From positions 88,381-152,380 of the forward strand of contig NMRB01000040.1 in assembly GCA_002633025.1 (NCBI GenBank): a stretch of DNA of 64,000 bases, read 5' to 3'. This document shows, in pieces, positions 9,901-21,600 of this stretch. The DNA is from Notospermus geniculatus. Taxonomy: Eukaryota; Nemertea; Pilidiophora; Heteronemertea; Lineidae. The translations under genes were made by a program, and so were the position numbers. The notes beneath the pieces are model-generated. The model searched no databases. It had not been told where the DNA came from and worked only from the letters and a program-made list of their open reading frames with translations. Each line of letters starts with the position of its first letter. Position 1 is the stretch's first letter.

Positions 9901-12900
9901 GGACATCCAATATGGCCGCCAGGTGGCGTAACCCAAAAATAATCAAAGTCCTACCTGGGAATGACTTGACCCAGATTGCTCATAACTGATATGTACCTCC
10001 CTCTGTCATTAGACTCTTACATGTATTATGTCCAACCCAGTGAGCACATGGTCCATGGACCATTTCATTGGTGGTTCTCTTCGATATTTCTGCAGGAGAG
10101 CCCTTAATTACACTGTGAACGGGTCTGGTAACAGTTGAGGAACGGAAAAATCACTGGTTTCCCCGCTGGTTTCCCACAGTTTGAGCGAATAATGGGGTGA
10201 ATTCGCGATCGACCGGCCACGTGCATCGCCATTTTTGTCCATTCGGAGACCCAACCTGGGCGAATTTTTCTGTAAATCTCACCCAATTTTCATGATGGTA
10301 ACGATTTTCAGGAGCACCAGGTGATTATCCCGAGGACCCACACACTTATAAACACAAAGCTGGGCGAAAAGCCCACGGAAAATGGCAAAATGTGCGACCC
10401 ACCGGCAAATCCTTCGAACTTTCGGTAATTTTGTAGCTGAAGGCCGAACCTGGTTCCTTTTGCCGTTTTACGCGTCCGCGCTTAATAGGTACCGTTACTG
10501 GATTAATGTTTCAAACTAGAGTAGATATTCAACCATTGGTTGTCACACATTTCTATTATTTGAGTGGCGGTCTAGGAAAACCCGGCGGATGTCGCTGAAT
10601 GATCAACAACTTGGGCTGTTAGATTGCCTGTCCATTGATCTAGCCTACTAGGCCTACTGTTTACCTGTTACGTAGTACATCCCAGGTATTGAAATGTGCG
10701 GGTTCACCAAGGCCAACACTTTCCTCAAATGCGACATCCGCCGGGTTTTCACCGGTTGTGCCAGGCTCATGTCAGTTTTTGCTCCCTTTTATGCTCTGGT
10801 CTTAGTGGCATTTCTTTCTAAGAATGGTCATGAAGAAAGTATGGAGTTGTGATCGACTTCAGTAGTTTTCAATGTAATTGTTATTAAAATGTAGTGTTGG
10901 ACATGAGGAAGAGCTGCTCTCAATTTGAACATATGCCTGGCATAAGAACTCGTGTCACAATTGTTATTTCTGATAACCTTTCAGCCTGATGTGTTAAACT
11001 ATTCACCACTAAACCTATCTGATCTAAGTACCGGTAGTCTATTTCTCTATCTAGCCATAGCCGTCGCCTCTGGGCCTTTTATCTATGTCTACAAGAATCT
11101 CCGTCCATACTTCAAATTTACTCTCCCTGCATTAGAAGTAAATGGCATAGAAAAAGACCTATGGGACCAAGCAAGAGAGGTACATGATCATTCTATTTCA
11201 GTTCTGTTAGTGAGTTATGATTACTGGGAAGATTATTTTGGCATGCAGAATTTGAGGCCATGCGCACTCGATCAACTTTTGTGCTGGTATCAGCTGTACC
11301 CTTTCAAAATTTGCCTGTAAGAAGCCTTTTCCAATAATTGACAGAATTAACTGATCAGTCGTCAGAGAATATCAATCAATGCTACAGGTACAATCAACCC
11401 AACATGGTTCACCAGTTTAAATATTGTAAACTGTGACGATTCAGTTTGATTGAGCATTTTGAACTGGGAATTAAATTCATGTACATGTATGTCTTCACTT
11501 CTTAGGAAAGAATTGATGTCACAATCCTGCGGGAAATGTTGGACGGAATGAGGTGAGTGAGAAATAACCTGTCATCCCAGGCCCAGGAGCCCTATGACAG
11601 CATAGCCAATTGATGTGATAGAAATTCTTTGTAACTGACAAAATACAGATGGACGAAGCTTTTCTTCAGTTTTCTGCTCAAATCTGGAAACTATTTTGGC
11701 TGTAGTTTCACAAATCAACAAATTTTACAAGCCGTAGCTAAGTTCTACTGCTTCGTTGCTTCAGGAATGAAGGCGTCCCCCTCTCCACCCGGTCATTAAA
11801 GTTCCTGAACCTGGACATTCAAGACTTGGAACCATTCGCCAATGTTCACAAGTATGCACCACTGAAAAGACAGGTACGTGTGAAAAGTTACATTTCATTT
11901 GCATTTCAAGGCACCAATCGGTGCACAAACAGAACACTAATTTCATTACAATTGATTAAGAAGTTGATTTGCCTGTTTTCAGACGGTTATCACCTGCCTA
12001 GCCACTATGAAGAAGTCAATGGCTGAAGAAGATGCCATAAGTTGTCTGGTCCTTGGTACTGAGAGCCGTTCTATTTATGTGTTGGATCCAGAGGCTTTCA
12101 CTGTCTTAGCAACAATGACAATGCCAAGTGTGCCAGTCTTCATGAGTGTCTCTGGTCTCTATGATGTGGAATTCAGAATCATAGTTGCATGCAGGAATGG
12201 GAACATTTACACCTTAAAAAGGTGAGACCTTCTTAAGCATAAAAGTATGACCCGTGTTGTATGTTTTCGACTGTATTGAGCACAATTAGTGATGTGGTGT
12301 CATTGTTCATTCATTCATGACTGTTTTTGCTTCAGGGGGAGTAAAGAAGGAAGGATTTGCATAGAATTGAATTCCCAGGCTGTTGGCTTGGTGAAAGCTG
12401 GAAAAAATGTGGTGGTCGGGTGTATGGATGAGACACTCCAGTGTTATTCCCTGAAGGTAAGGAATGACAACCACATGTAAGGGCAGGTCCAGGTTTTGGG
12501 ACGGGGGGCGGGGGCACTACTACTACCGGTAATGCATTATAAAGAGGTGGCATGCACTCTGAAAACACTCACGCAAAGTTAGTGTTCTCAATGGGAAGGG
12601 TTTGTCCCACTTGCAGAGCTGACTACTCAGGATAGTTCCTCAGTATGATTACCCACAGACATTACCGGTACATCTTTTGTTTCAATCTTTTGCAGGGAAA
12701 GAAGTTATGGACTATAAAATTGCCAGCAACTGTGACTACAATGGAACTAATGGATTACAAAAGTAAAGGACTGAAAGCGGTTATGGTGGCATTGAGTAAC
12801 TGCGAGGTGAGTTTCACAGCCTTCTCAATAATCTTTCAGTATCAGTACCTTTAGATTAAAACTAGAAGACCAAACATTTTGAGACGCATATGGACTGTTC

Positions 12901-14331
12901 ATTCAAACTGCCATTGCTGAATAATTTCTTCTTCCTTTAGGTACACATCTACAAGGATAAGTACTTGGTGAACACAATGAAAACTGAAGATATCGTTACT
13001 GGAATGCAGTTTGGAAAGTTTGGTCGGGAAGATGGCACTCTTATCATGACAACCCGAGGTATGTGAGATTTTACCCATAATCATGCATCCAACATACATC
13101 TGTGCAAAGATTGGTTACTTTTTGTTATAACTTACATGTAATTTCTTTTCTTCAGGTGGTGGCCTGATTGTCAAGATTCTCAAACGCACAGCAAACTTTG
13201 AGGAGAAAGACTTTGCTGCTGGACCCCCTGCAGCCCAGGGTATCAAACTGAATGTCCCGAAGAAAACAAAACTCTTTGTTGATCAGACAATGAGGGAGAG
13301 GGAAAACTCAGTTGGTGAGCATAAACAGCAGATTGTCAGATAGCAGAATTATTCAGGAATATGTAAGATGACCTCATGAGTTCTTAATGAGTTCAAGAAT
13401 CCTTTGAGTCAACCTGTCTTGTTCATTTAATGGCATCGCTTCTGTTCTGATTTTCAGCAATGCATCGGGCTTTTCAGCATGATCTGTACAGACTTCGTCT
13501 CAACACTGCCAGAAGTTATGTAAAGGCCTTGGAAACGAGCAACACTCCTGTTTCAACCACAGCCGAAGAGCCACTCAAGCTAAATGCCCATGTACAGGGA
13601 ATCGGCCCATCCTTCAAGCTGACTGTCAACTTACAAAATACATCACTGAGTGTGCCATCTCTGAATCTCCTGATAACATTCCAATATGATGAGAAGCTGT
13701 ATTCTGTGGCAAAGCCCCACATCCATGTAAGTGGTGGGGATGAAGTATTTGGCTATGGTTGCCTTGTCCATTTCCAGGGCATGAATGATAATTTGGTACT
13801 GCACAACAAGGAATACCTTTATGTACCTGTGTACATGAAACTACCACTACCACATCAGATATGCTTGTGAATGGATTATAAACATTACTTTGTATCTTTT
13901 TTCCAGGTGCCCATGTTAGTCCCTGGTCTAAATTATTCATTTGACACATTCCTTGAATGCCTGAGTGACAAGGGGATTTCTGACACGGTCAAGGTGAGTT
14001 TGAATGAGTTCTTGAACATATTCTAACATATTAATATTGGTGACGTATGCGAGATGCTATATGACTGATTACCAGCAGTTCCACATGACACCTTGTGATT
14101 TTGTTCATAGTCAGTTTCTAGACAGTCTACACTGTACATGAAGACAGATGATTCAAGGAATATCACTTATGAACATTGTGTTGACAAACTTTTGCTGAAG
14201 TTTCGATTTTGGTTCAAATGTCACACATTGATTTTCCATTTCAGGTGTTTGTTTTGCGTCAAGGGAAGAGTATACCCATCATTACTGCAGTAATCAGCAT
14301 GCCTGTCAGTGAAGCAATGGTGGTTGTCTAG
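6941..14331 (+). CDS. BBS1: BBS1, BBSome subunit, nearly complete
   Basis: BBS1 is the beta-propeller subunit of the BBSome that binds ARL6/BBS3 and carries membrane cargo out of cilia. Coding exons: 6941-7110, 8142-8231, then 8529-8653 or 11055-11179, 11506-11552, 11765-11873, 11983-12221, 12336-12456, 12696-12806, 12941-13058, 13156-13314, 13458-13726, 13907-13993, 14245-14331. Using one copy of the duplicated exon the frame is unbroken over 576 residues (human about 593). Recognised in order: [97 protein letters not shown]; the C-terminal [12 protein letters not shown]. These follow the human protein throughout. Only the short first exon with the start codon is missing; exon 6941 begins with the last base of a split codon. 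The intron at 7111-8141 hosts a large inverted-repeat transposon, and the intron between the two exon copies holds a long repeat (9147-10067). Confidence 0.95.
7249..8000. mobile_element. Non-autonomous DNA transposon with long inverted arms
   Basis: Termini TAGTCCGG at the left and CCGGACTA at the right are inverted. The arms stay complementary for over 200 bases, for example GACGTCAGCTGACGCAACGA at 7429 against its reverse complement near 7816, and CCACAAATGTATTATCAACA against its diverged counterpart near 7730. TA at both borders fits a TA target site. Open frames inside are arm translations, not genes. It lies wholly inside a BBS1 intron. Confidence 0.8.
8529..8653 (+). CDS. BBS1: BBS1 alternative exon, copy A
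   Basis: A 125-base exon between CTCTTCCAG and GTAGTG. It opens with the last two bases of a split Ala codon and ends in phase 0. It encodes [15 protein letters not shown], then [14 protein letters not shown], ending VWNQVQQ. It is about 66% identical (27 of 41 residues) to copy B, with no stop and with the conserved core YKN.RPYFKFT intact. Of the two copies this is the less like the usual BBS1 sequence, notably at its C-terminal end (VQQ in place of AKE/ARE). Confidence 0.85.
9147..10067 (+). repeat. Interspersed repeat with internal tandem monomers, copy 1
   Basis: It begins TTTTTAGCTCACTGGGTGAGCTATTACAATGG-like and ends GAGCACATGGTCCATGGACC, shared with copies at 26041-26735 and 28064-28486 (both reversed). 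After a short GTCGGCCGTCGTCGT tract it has diverged monomers, each with a line such as ATGGCCGCCAGGTGGCGTAA; these lie at 9334, 9626, 9771 and 9916, a 145-146 base period. It has no protein-coding capacity. I recall similar AGCTCACC-ended repeats in other marine invertebrates, unverified. Confidence 0.8.
10571..10750. mobile_element. MITE family 'GGAAAACCCGGCGGATGTCGC', copy 1
   Basis: Inverted ends GAAAACCCGGCGGATGTCGC (left) and its exact reverse complement at 10731-10750 (right), about 180 bases, no open frame. Two more copies of the family are at 44514-44670 and 46083-46268. Confidence 0.8.
11055..11179 (+). CDS. BBS1: BBS1 alternative exon, copy B (canonical-like)
   Basis: A 125-base exon between TCTATCTAG and GTACAT, same length and phase as copy A. 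It encodes [29 protein letters not shown] and DLWDQARE. The last motif matches the human DLWNQAKE closely and joins in frame to the next exon (ERID, human DRID). Because 125 is not a multiple of three, including both copies, or neither, shifts the frame. Confidence 0.9.
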
Positions 14332-14785
14332 GCCAAGCTGCCTGCCCCATTAAAAGTAAGGTGGACTTCCCACAAACTATTTACAGTTGATTTCAAATAT
14401 GGATTACCCAAGTCAACTCGTCCAGATTTCCTCTCTCGTCCATTGCTGAACTTGTATATATCGCATTCCGTCCTCTATTTGTGCTTCTGGAGGTGAATTG
14501 ATATTCTATTTGCCTAGGCTGTAGAATCATGTGTTAGTAGTACATACAATACAATGTATGTCAGCCGAGTGCCAGGTCTAGGGCCTCTTGTTGTAAGTTT
14601 ATTTGTTAAATTTTTCTATTTATATGCCACATGAATCAAGCCTTTCAAATTCACCATAATTACTGTTCCTGCCACCGAAAAAAAGGAATTTTGTTATAAA
14701 ATCCGTACCAGTAGAGTACATGTGTACATCTGCATTCAGTTGTGCCAGCATTATTTTTCTGTGTGTTTTGCAAGTAGACAAGTAC

Positions 14786-14791
14786 AATAAA
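14786..14791 (+). terminator. Poly(A) signal of BBS1
   Basis: AATAAA about 455 bases past the BBS1 stop, in AT-rich sequence. The convergent gene's own signal is about 430 bases further on. Confidence 0.55.
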
Positions 14792-15222
14792 ATAAGTTAT
14801 TAAATTATTCCTGTCTTTTCTTATGTGGGTATCAACCAACGACAACATTCATTCTTTTATACCGGGTACATGCCCCCCCCCCATCCCCACATTATCTATC
14901 CGTCAAGCATACTGGATCTACTCAGAAAATAGAATAATCCAAGGCCAACAACATAAATGTAGTATTTCCAATCCTGAATAGATCCTATTGGGAATGAAAT
15001 TGAAAATCGAAGCACCAAATTTGGCGTGGGCAATTCAGTGGAATTCAGGAGAAAAGAGGGCCTCCCTGAGAGAAAATTAGTACGAACAAAGAGATGGCAT
15101 AATTATCACATGAAGAATGGGGAATATTCAATTGTATGAAGAAGTTGAGAAAAGCATATATATGTAAAGTAACTAACATGAAAATAGGTCATTTGTCAGT
15201 AATGACAATTCATTCAAAAATA

Positions 15223-15228
15223 TTTATT
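15223..15228 (-). terminator. Poly(A) signal of the secreted-protein gene
   Basis: AATAAA on the minus strand, 132 bases past the stop at 15360. Confidence 0.5.
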
Positions 15229-15359
15229 AAAAATATACCATTCTTAACAAGGAAAGCTCACATTTCAATGGGGTCAATTTGCAAAGTTTGCCATGCATGA
15301 ATTGTGTAACAAACGAGTGGATGCCAGTGAATATTTTTCCGTAGAAAATTCCACTGAAA

Positions 15360-18300
15360 TCAACAAGCACAAGAAATCAAGTCGTGTCGCAGCTCCCACT
15401 GATTGCCCCAGAATCCAACACACTTGTATCCTCCAGGACCTTTAGCTTTGAACTCTGGACCAGTGATGGCAAAATCTGGCACTAAGTTGGAAAACTGAAA
15501 GTAGAGAAAAGGAGTTTGAGACGGCTTACCATTCATGAAAACATGCCAAGCAAGATCAAGGTATGAAGCCATAACAATCTTGTGCATGAAACCGAATAAT
15601 GGCAACATCAGGAAGCACGAAACTTGAACCCAACGACTTCAAAATATATGTAGATTTTATGAGTACATTTTGGGTCGTATTCATAAAGCGGTTCTATCAT
15701 TAGAACCCTCTTAGGCTGGTTCCAAGTGTACTTCACCACTACACTTGGAACCGGCCTAAGACGGTTCTAACGATAGAACCGCTTTATGAATACGACCCTT
15801 TGAGTTGCAAATGGCTCAGTGTCTACTTACTGGTGATCTCGTCATTGGTGGAATAGTTGGTGTGGCAAGAGTGACAATGTCTCTAAAGCCTTGAACAGAT
15901 AAACCCATCAAAATCAAGGCAAGATTAACCGGACCGTTGGGGGCCAGGAATAAGGCACCTGATCGTGAGTGGGAAAAGTGACAGGTTCCAAGTTGAAAGC
16001 CTGAAGAAGAAAAAATATGATTAAAGCGACAAAACAACAGGTTCAACTGATATAAATGTACATTTCACTATCTTGCTATTATCCTCACGGGGGCACACTG
16101 ACAGTGAATGGTAAATGCATGTTGTGCCTGAGAAACGGGGAATACAACTGAATACAGGGTTACAATGTATACNAGCGACAGCGAAGTGTTATTGGAATCT
16201 GTTTTTGACCAAATGAAGTAAAAAGGTTCAGCTTTAACTGAATATCAGAACACTGTTCAATAACTCTGTCCTTGCTTGAAGACAATCTTATTATTATCGG
16301 TCTGACTTGGCCAGGAGCAATTGAAAAATATTTTGAATCATCTAGAAGTTTTGCTTCAATATCACTACCCGCAGACTGACTTAGCACCGAAACTCTGTTT
16401 ATTGCCAACCATTTTTCTGGAGACTGGTTCACTATTGGCACCGATATGATGTCACTGAAGAGATATCCATCAACAATGTCAGGAATCAGTAACGGACTAG
16501 CAACAACAAACTCAGCCTCTGCTTGCTGTATTGAACACTGAAATGCGATGTGAACTTTTGTTCGTAGCTGCACATAAATTGTGTGAATACCTTTCGAAAG
16601 TGTAGCAGAATACCAGAAAATATCACGGCGATAAACATCACCAGTCATTGGCCGATCGTCAATGAAAAATGCGTGCACACCAAGACACTGAAATATCAAA
16701 TTCAAATTGTTCTCATTGACTGCAAACTCACCCACAGCCCATCCTTGCCATTCATATATTGCCAAAGATCCCATTGCATTCACCAAATCATTCCAACGTA
16801 GGTCAGGACTAATCTGGACATTCTCGAGGTCTGCCGTTTGTTTGTAGATAATCCATTTGATCTCAGCATTTGGCACCAGCTCTGAATAAAATTTCTCTCC
16901 TTTCTTATATTTCCTCTTTGCGACTTCTTGTATTCCACCAAAAGATTCTATTGGATCACCGTCAAGTTCCATTTTTCCAATTCCAAATGGTCCAATGAAA
17001 TGCCACTGCTGCACGAAAGCAGAAAATTTTCCATTGAGTTTGCTTGCTTGCTTGAAGCTGTTGTTGATGAGCACTGAGGTTGAACGCTGCTGTTTGTAGC
17101 ACTGTGCCAGAACACACCACACCCACCCATCAGATGTCTTCTCTTGCAAGTACTTGATCAGACAGGGGAGAATTTTATCACACTAAAAAAAGACAAATGA
17201 TACAGACAAATATTTGAGGAACTAGATTGATGGAGTGTGAATCACTTTGAATGTTATCAGTTCTTATCCGAAAGTGACCAAATCACTTTACTTTCTCTCT
17301 ATATCTGCACTTTCATTTCATAATGGTCAAGTGCATTAATTTCACTAAAATGTCCAAGATGCTGGATTGCAAGGGGGGTGGAGCAACTACTCGTGCTATA
17401 CAAGGAAGATGTCCAGTTTTTAGGTAATGCTCATGAAAGAAAGCAAAGGAAAGCATGAGCTTGTATTCAATTAGCAAAGTAGGCCTTTGTATCAGATCAT
17501 CTGCTCAATGACAGATGGCCTGATGGTCTTTAACTGCTTTGCACTCTTTGACTGCAGCGCCATCTATCATTCAGAACAAGACCATAATATAAATGGAAAT
17601 ACCTTTCCAATTAGTCTATAATGATCAATTGTCCTCAATGACAATGAACTCAGACTGCATCGGATGCCCTCCTTCTCCATCCTCTTTGACTCTTTCTCCA
17701 GTAGCTCAACAGATGATTTCTGAAAATCATAAACTGGACATTTCGATAAATCAGAAGAATACTAATGTATTTAGGGGGCTGAAACAATCACCAACCATCC
17801 TAGGCCTACAACGATCTGATTCTTCCAACGGGCCGACAAAAAGTGACCAAACTTTTACGTGGGGGCACACTAGCTTCATATAGATTAGGCCCTTCCCCCT
17901 TATGTCCAACATGTCCAAGTATGCATCAGATGGGGATGAAATAGGCCGGTCAAGCATATCTATTTACCCTTCTTCTATTTACAAGACAGGCTTGCATGGC
18001 AAACACTTTCTGGATCATGAATAGGCTACCATCCTGAAGAAATCAGGTCCTATCTTCGCAGCTGATTTCTTCAGGATGTGGAATAGGCCTACACATCCAG
18101 TTGCTTACTGAGGGCCGTTATTCAAGAAGCTTCCTTGAGTGTAAGGCCGAACTGAATCTTTTGTATTCTGCCCTGCAAACATAGCTAAAGGGGCCCTGAT
18201 TCTTGGTGGGGTTATTTTTGGATCACCCTGTATAAAAATACCGTCTGCTGTATCTATGCACTATACATAGGCCTTATCGCACCTAGCACATGGCTAATCA

Positions 18301-18490
18301 GCATAAAATCAGCGAAGCGGAAAGGGCCCGAACATCAGCGCCCCCGCAGTACATTCANAGAATCACTGTAAGGTGCAAGTGTCATCAATGCTAAACTAAG
18401 AAGGAATGTTTGACTGAGATTGAGATGCCACATCTTCATCTTTGCTGCTCGAATGACCAGACGACAAACCTGTTCACCGCCGCCTGTCAT
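15360..18490 (-). CDS. Secreted protein of an uncharacterised beta-rich family
   Basis: Five exons join in one frame: 18439 (or 18490)-18353, 17719-17603, 17182-16173, 16000-15831 and 15494-15360 (TGA). The product is about 505 residues from the Met at 18439, or 522 from the Met at 18490. The first exon encodes a signal peptide (MKMWHLNLSQTFLLSLALM). The large third exon encodes a beta-strand-rich region with WHFIGPFGIGK, then GDPIESFGGI, a jelly-roll-like stretch (IYEWQGWAVGEF, FFIDDRP, GIHTIYVQLRTKV) and a second beta-rich part. I recall a WxxxGPFxxG...DPLExxGG pattern in N-terminal regions of poorly characterised alpha/beta-hydrolase-like proteins, with low certainty. No GxSxG nucleophile motif is visible, so enzyme activity is not claimed. 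Ns at 16173 and 18358 fall beside splice donors: N16173 must be an extra base for the junction to stay in frame. Confidence 0.65.
15672..15798. mobile_element. MITE with termini GGGTCGTATTCATAAAGCGG
   Basis: The left end GGGTCGTATTCATAAAGCGG is the exact reverse complement of the right end (15779-15798). The arms continue inward through GTTCTA and AGGCTGGTTCCAAGTGTA with a few mismatches. It sits in the last intron of the secreted-protein gene. Non-autonomous; superfamily unknown. Confidence 0.8.
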
Positions 18491-18630
18491 ACTGGTTGCC
18501 TGTCCTGGCTGTTGACATGGGCACAGTCACCACTCTCGACAAGGATATAGGACCAGCCTAGTATTTTTAACTTGTCAGAAGTTGTGATGGGAGTTCAGTG
18601 GGTGGAGATGACAGCTGCAGTCTTGACATA
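18491..18630. promoter_or_regulatory. Compact bidirectional promoter interval
   Basis: Only 140-191 bases separate the first codons of the minus-strand secreted protein and the plus-strand phospholipase B, so their 5'UTRs and promoter must overlap. No TATA box or clear factor site was identified. Confidence 0.5.
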
Positions 18631-21600
18631 ATGGGGCAATATGTGTTCTGGATTTGGATAGCCTGCATTGCTTCCATGCCATTTGCTGAATTAGCTCTTC
18701 CATCAGCAGAGGAAATCAGCAGTGAGTACTTACTCCGTAATTTTCATTCATCTTTTATTGAATTTATCATCATGGAAGATATTCATCACTGTTCATGTTA
18801 AAGCTGAACTGTCACCATTATGCTCTCCAGGCTTACCGTAGCTGTCCTGAATTGCTCTGAACATGCTGAACTGCTGAACAGAGCTCAAAAAGGAAAAGAC
18901 AAGAAATGCCCTGTAGTGGAGTGTAGGATAAACAAAAGTAGCCTTATATAGCCTATACTAGCAGGTGTGACTAACTTTTGAAAGCAATTGGTCTTTAATT
19001 TAATACTCCTCATCGAGTCTGATTAAATATGCTGTTTATTAATTCAAATTTGCAGAGTTACCTTTCGAAGACAGACTAAATGAAGCATTGAACTACATCA
19101 ATAAAAATGAAACACTAAAAAGAGCTTATGCTGACCACTTGAAGACATATGAAACACATGTAAGCAGTTTTTGCCTTTTCACTTTTCATTTTGACCTTGC
19201 TGCTGGTTAAAACATGTGAATCATGAGGCCTACTCTTCCTCTTTATTGCTTTATCTTTTCTGTCCTTATATCTCACACTCATTTACATGTATGGCATTTC
19301 AAACAATTTTCTCAACTCAATTCATTCAATTGTAGGCCTGATGTTCAGAAAAGTGTTTCAGAAATATCATGACACTATAGTGATTGACATGACATGAGAT
19401 GTTATTGAATGTTGCACTCATATGAGCACAGATTGAATATATTTTGCTCTCCACTGATTTATGTCCACTGCACATGACTTTACCTAAATGCATGTTATTT
19501 CCCTCTCACATAATGGTTGTGAGGTATTTCATAAAACTTGTCCATTTGGCAAAGAATCAAAAATGCCATCTGCAATGTTTACTGAATCAATGGCCAAACT
19601 ACAAACCCACTGTCATTGTCTTTTTTCTTTGGCATGAGTTATATTAAAGGAATAAGGAAGTCCCAAAATCTCTAAGTTTAGATGCACTTCACTTGAATGA
19701 TTGATAATCTTGTCCCATGATTACCCAATTTCTGCTCCCTACTTGGTATTGTTATTATCATTATTTTGTGCTTGGTCCATATTGTGTCTGATAGGCTATA
19801 TCTAGATATCAGTCAGATGATCATTTAATTATGCGCCTTTATTTCGGTGACCTGAAAATCAATTTGATGACATCTTTTAATATTCGAGTGCACCAGAACT
19901 TTAAATCAAGCAGGGTTTTGTTATTTTGCTCGCCAGGGAGTAGTTTGTAGGCCTACTCCCTTGAGCTAATATCATGGGAGTAAAAGCACACTTCCATGGA
20001 GTACTGGTATCTATTGATATTGCAATAAATGTACCTTCTTCTGCTGTTGCTTCTTCAGCCCCTGGTTCATTCAAAAGCTGATGGTAAATTCCCATGTGAT
20101 CTGAAACGCTCTGCAGTGAAGCCCACCTCAGGTAGTCACTTATTTCACACTAAAACCCTGATGTCCAGAACCTAACTTGATCATTTCTACCAACTCACTT
20201 ATGAATCTTTGTTTCTACTCATTTTAACCTCTTAACTCCTCTATCCCTAGGTTGGAACAGACAGCATGTTCTGTTGAAGTTCTCTAAAATCCTTGGGAAT
20301 GAATTGGAAAGAATTTGAAGAAAAATTCTTCAGATGGTTGACAAATGACAGGAACAACGTTTCTTCAAATATTTTTCAACTGATACCATAGGATGTGAGA
20401 AATCTTTGACAGAAGTCGTCGTCTGCTGGACACTGGGGGCAGATGAGTTAATGAGGTCACCTCTCCCCGCAGATATCCGTAATGGGGGGGGNNNNNNNNN
20501 NNNNNNNNNNNNNNNNNNNNNNNNNNNNNNNNNNNNNNNNNNNNNNNNNNNNNNNNNNNNNNNNNNNNNNNNNNNNNNNNNNNNNNNNNNNNNNNNNNNN
20601 NNNNNNNNNNNNNNNNNNNNNNNNNNNNNNNNNNNNNNNNNNNNNNNNNNNNNNNNNNNNNNNNNNNNNNNNNNNNNNNNNNNNNNNNNNNNNNNNNNNN
20701 NNNNNNNNNNNNNNNNNNNNNNNNNNNNNNNNNNNNNNNNNNNNNNNNNNNNNNNNNNNNNNNNNNNNNNNNNNCATTGTACTCGCTATACTTTTTCAGT
20801 TCATAAACTGCAGCCTGGGGATATCGATGTTGTTGCTGCCATGGGGGATTCCATCACTGGAGGGAATGGTATTGAGGCCAAGACTGCTATAGGTGTCCTA
20901 ACTCAGTGGAGAGGGGACTCGTGGAGGTCAGTTGATTACAGTGTTGGGGAGGTTAATTCTGCCAAGTCATCAGGAAAATACTTAAAAATTGACACATATT
21001 CTATGATAAGTAATAAAATGTGACATGTTAGGAAACCATAAATTGTATCTTATGACCACTCCAAATCAAGATTATGATAAAAATTCTTTGAGGAAACCAA
21101 AAGTGTCTTTGTACATTGGAATATTGTATAGTAACTACTGGTCACTCATTTTTAAATGGTTCAGAGGATGAATTTTTGGTACGGTACCAGTATCTCTGAT
21201 TGATTTACAGCATTGGAGGTGATCAAACATGGGTCCAGAGATCAACCATACCAAGTAAGGAAATTGTTTCATTGGTGTTTCCCTTGCTGATTTTGTCACA
21301 TGTTGATCTGATATTTCTTGATCGTGACCTGCGCGAGGACAACAGATTGCTTCCAATGATCAATAACTGACAATAGTCTTGATAACCTTGATCAAAATTT
21401 CACTGTTTTATGAGTTCATACAGTTATATTGTAAAATCAATAACCAAAATCAGAAGTTTAGCTTTGGATCACAGTAAAATAAGTTGGGATTATGTAACAG
21501 AATTCAGAGCAGAATCTATGATTGTATAAAATACAAAATTTCTGTTATCTGTCCATAACTTCACTTGTATGTGAATCACTAAAAGAATTATGAAACATAT

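Noticed and set aside
15500-15650. Extra exon of the secreted-protein gene (reading RWVQVSCFLMLPLFG...)
   Set aside because: Hydrophobic and open, with a donor-like GGTAAGC, but its phase does not fit the flanking exons, which join to each other in frame without it.
20406-21023. 205-residue plus-strand open frame
   Set aside because: Created by the N gap. Only the part from 20800 is a real PLB1 exon, in the frame given there.
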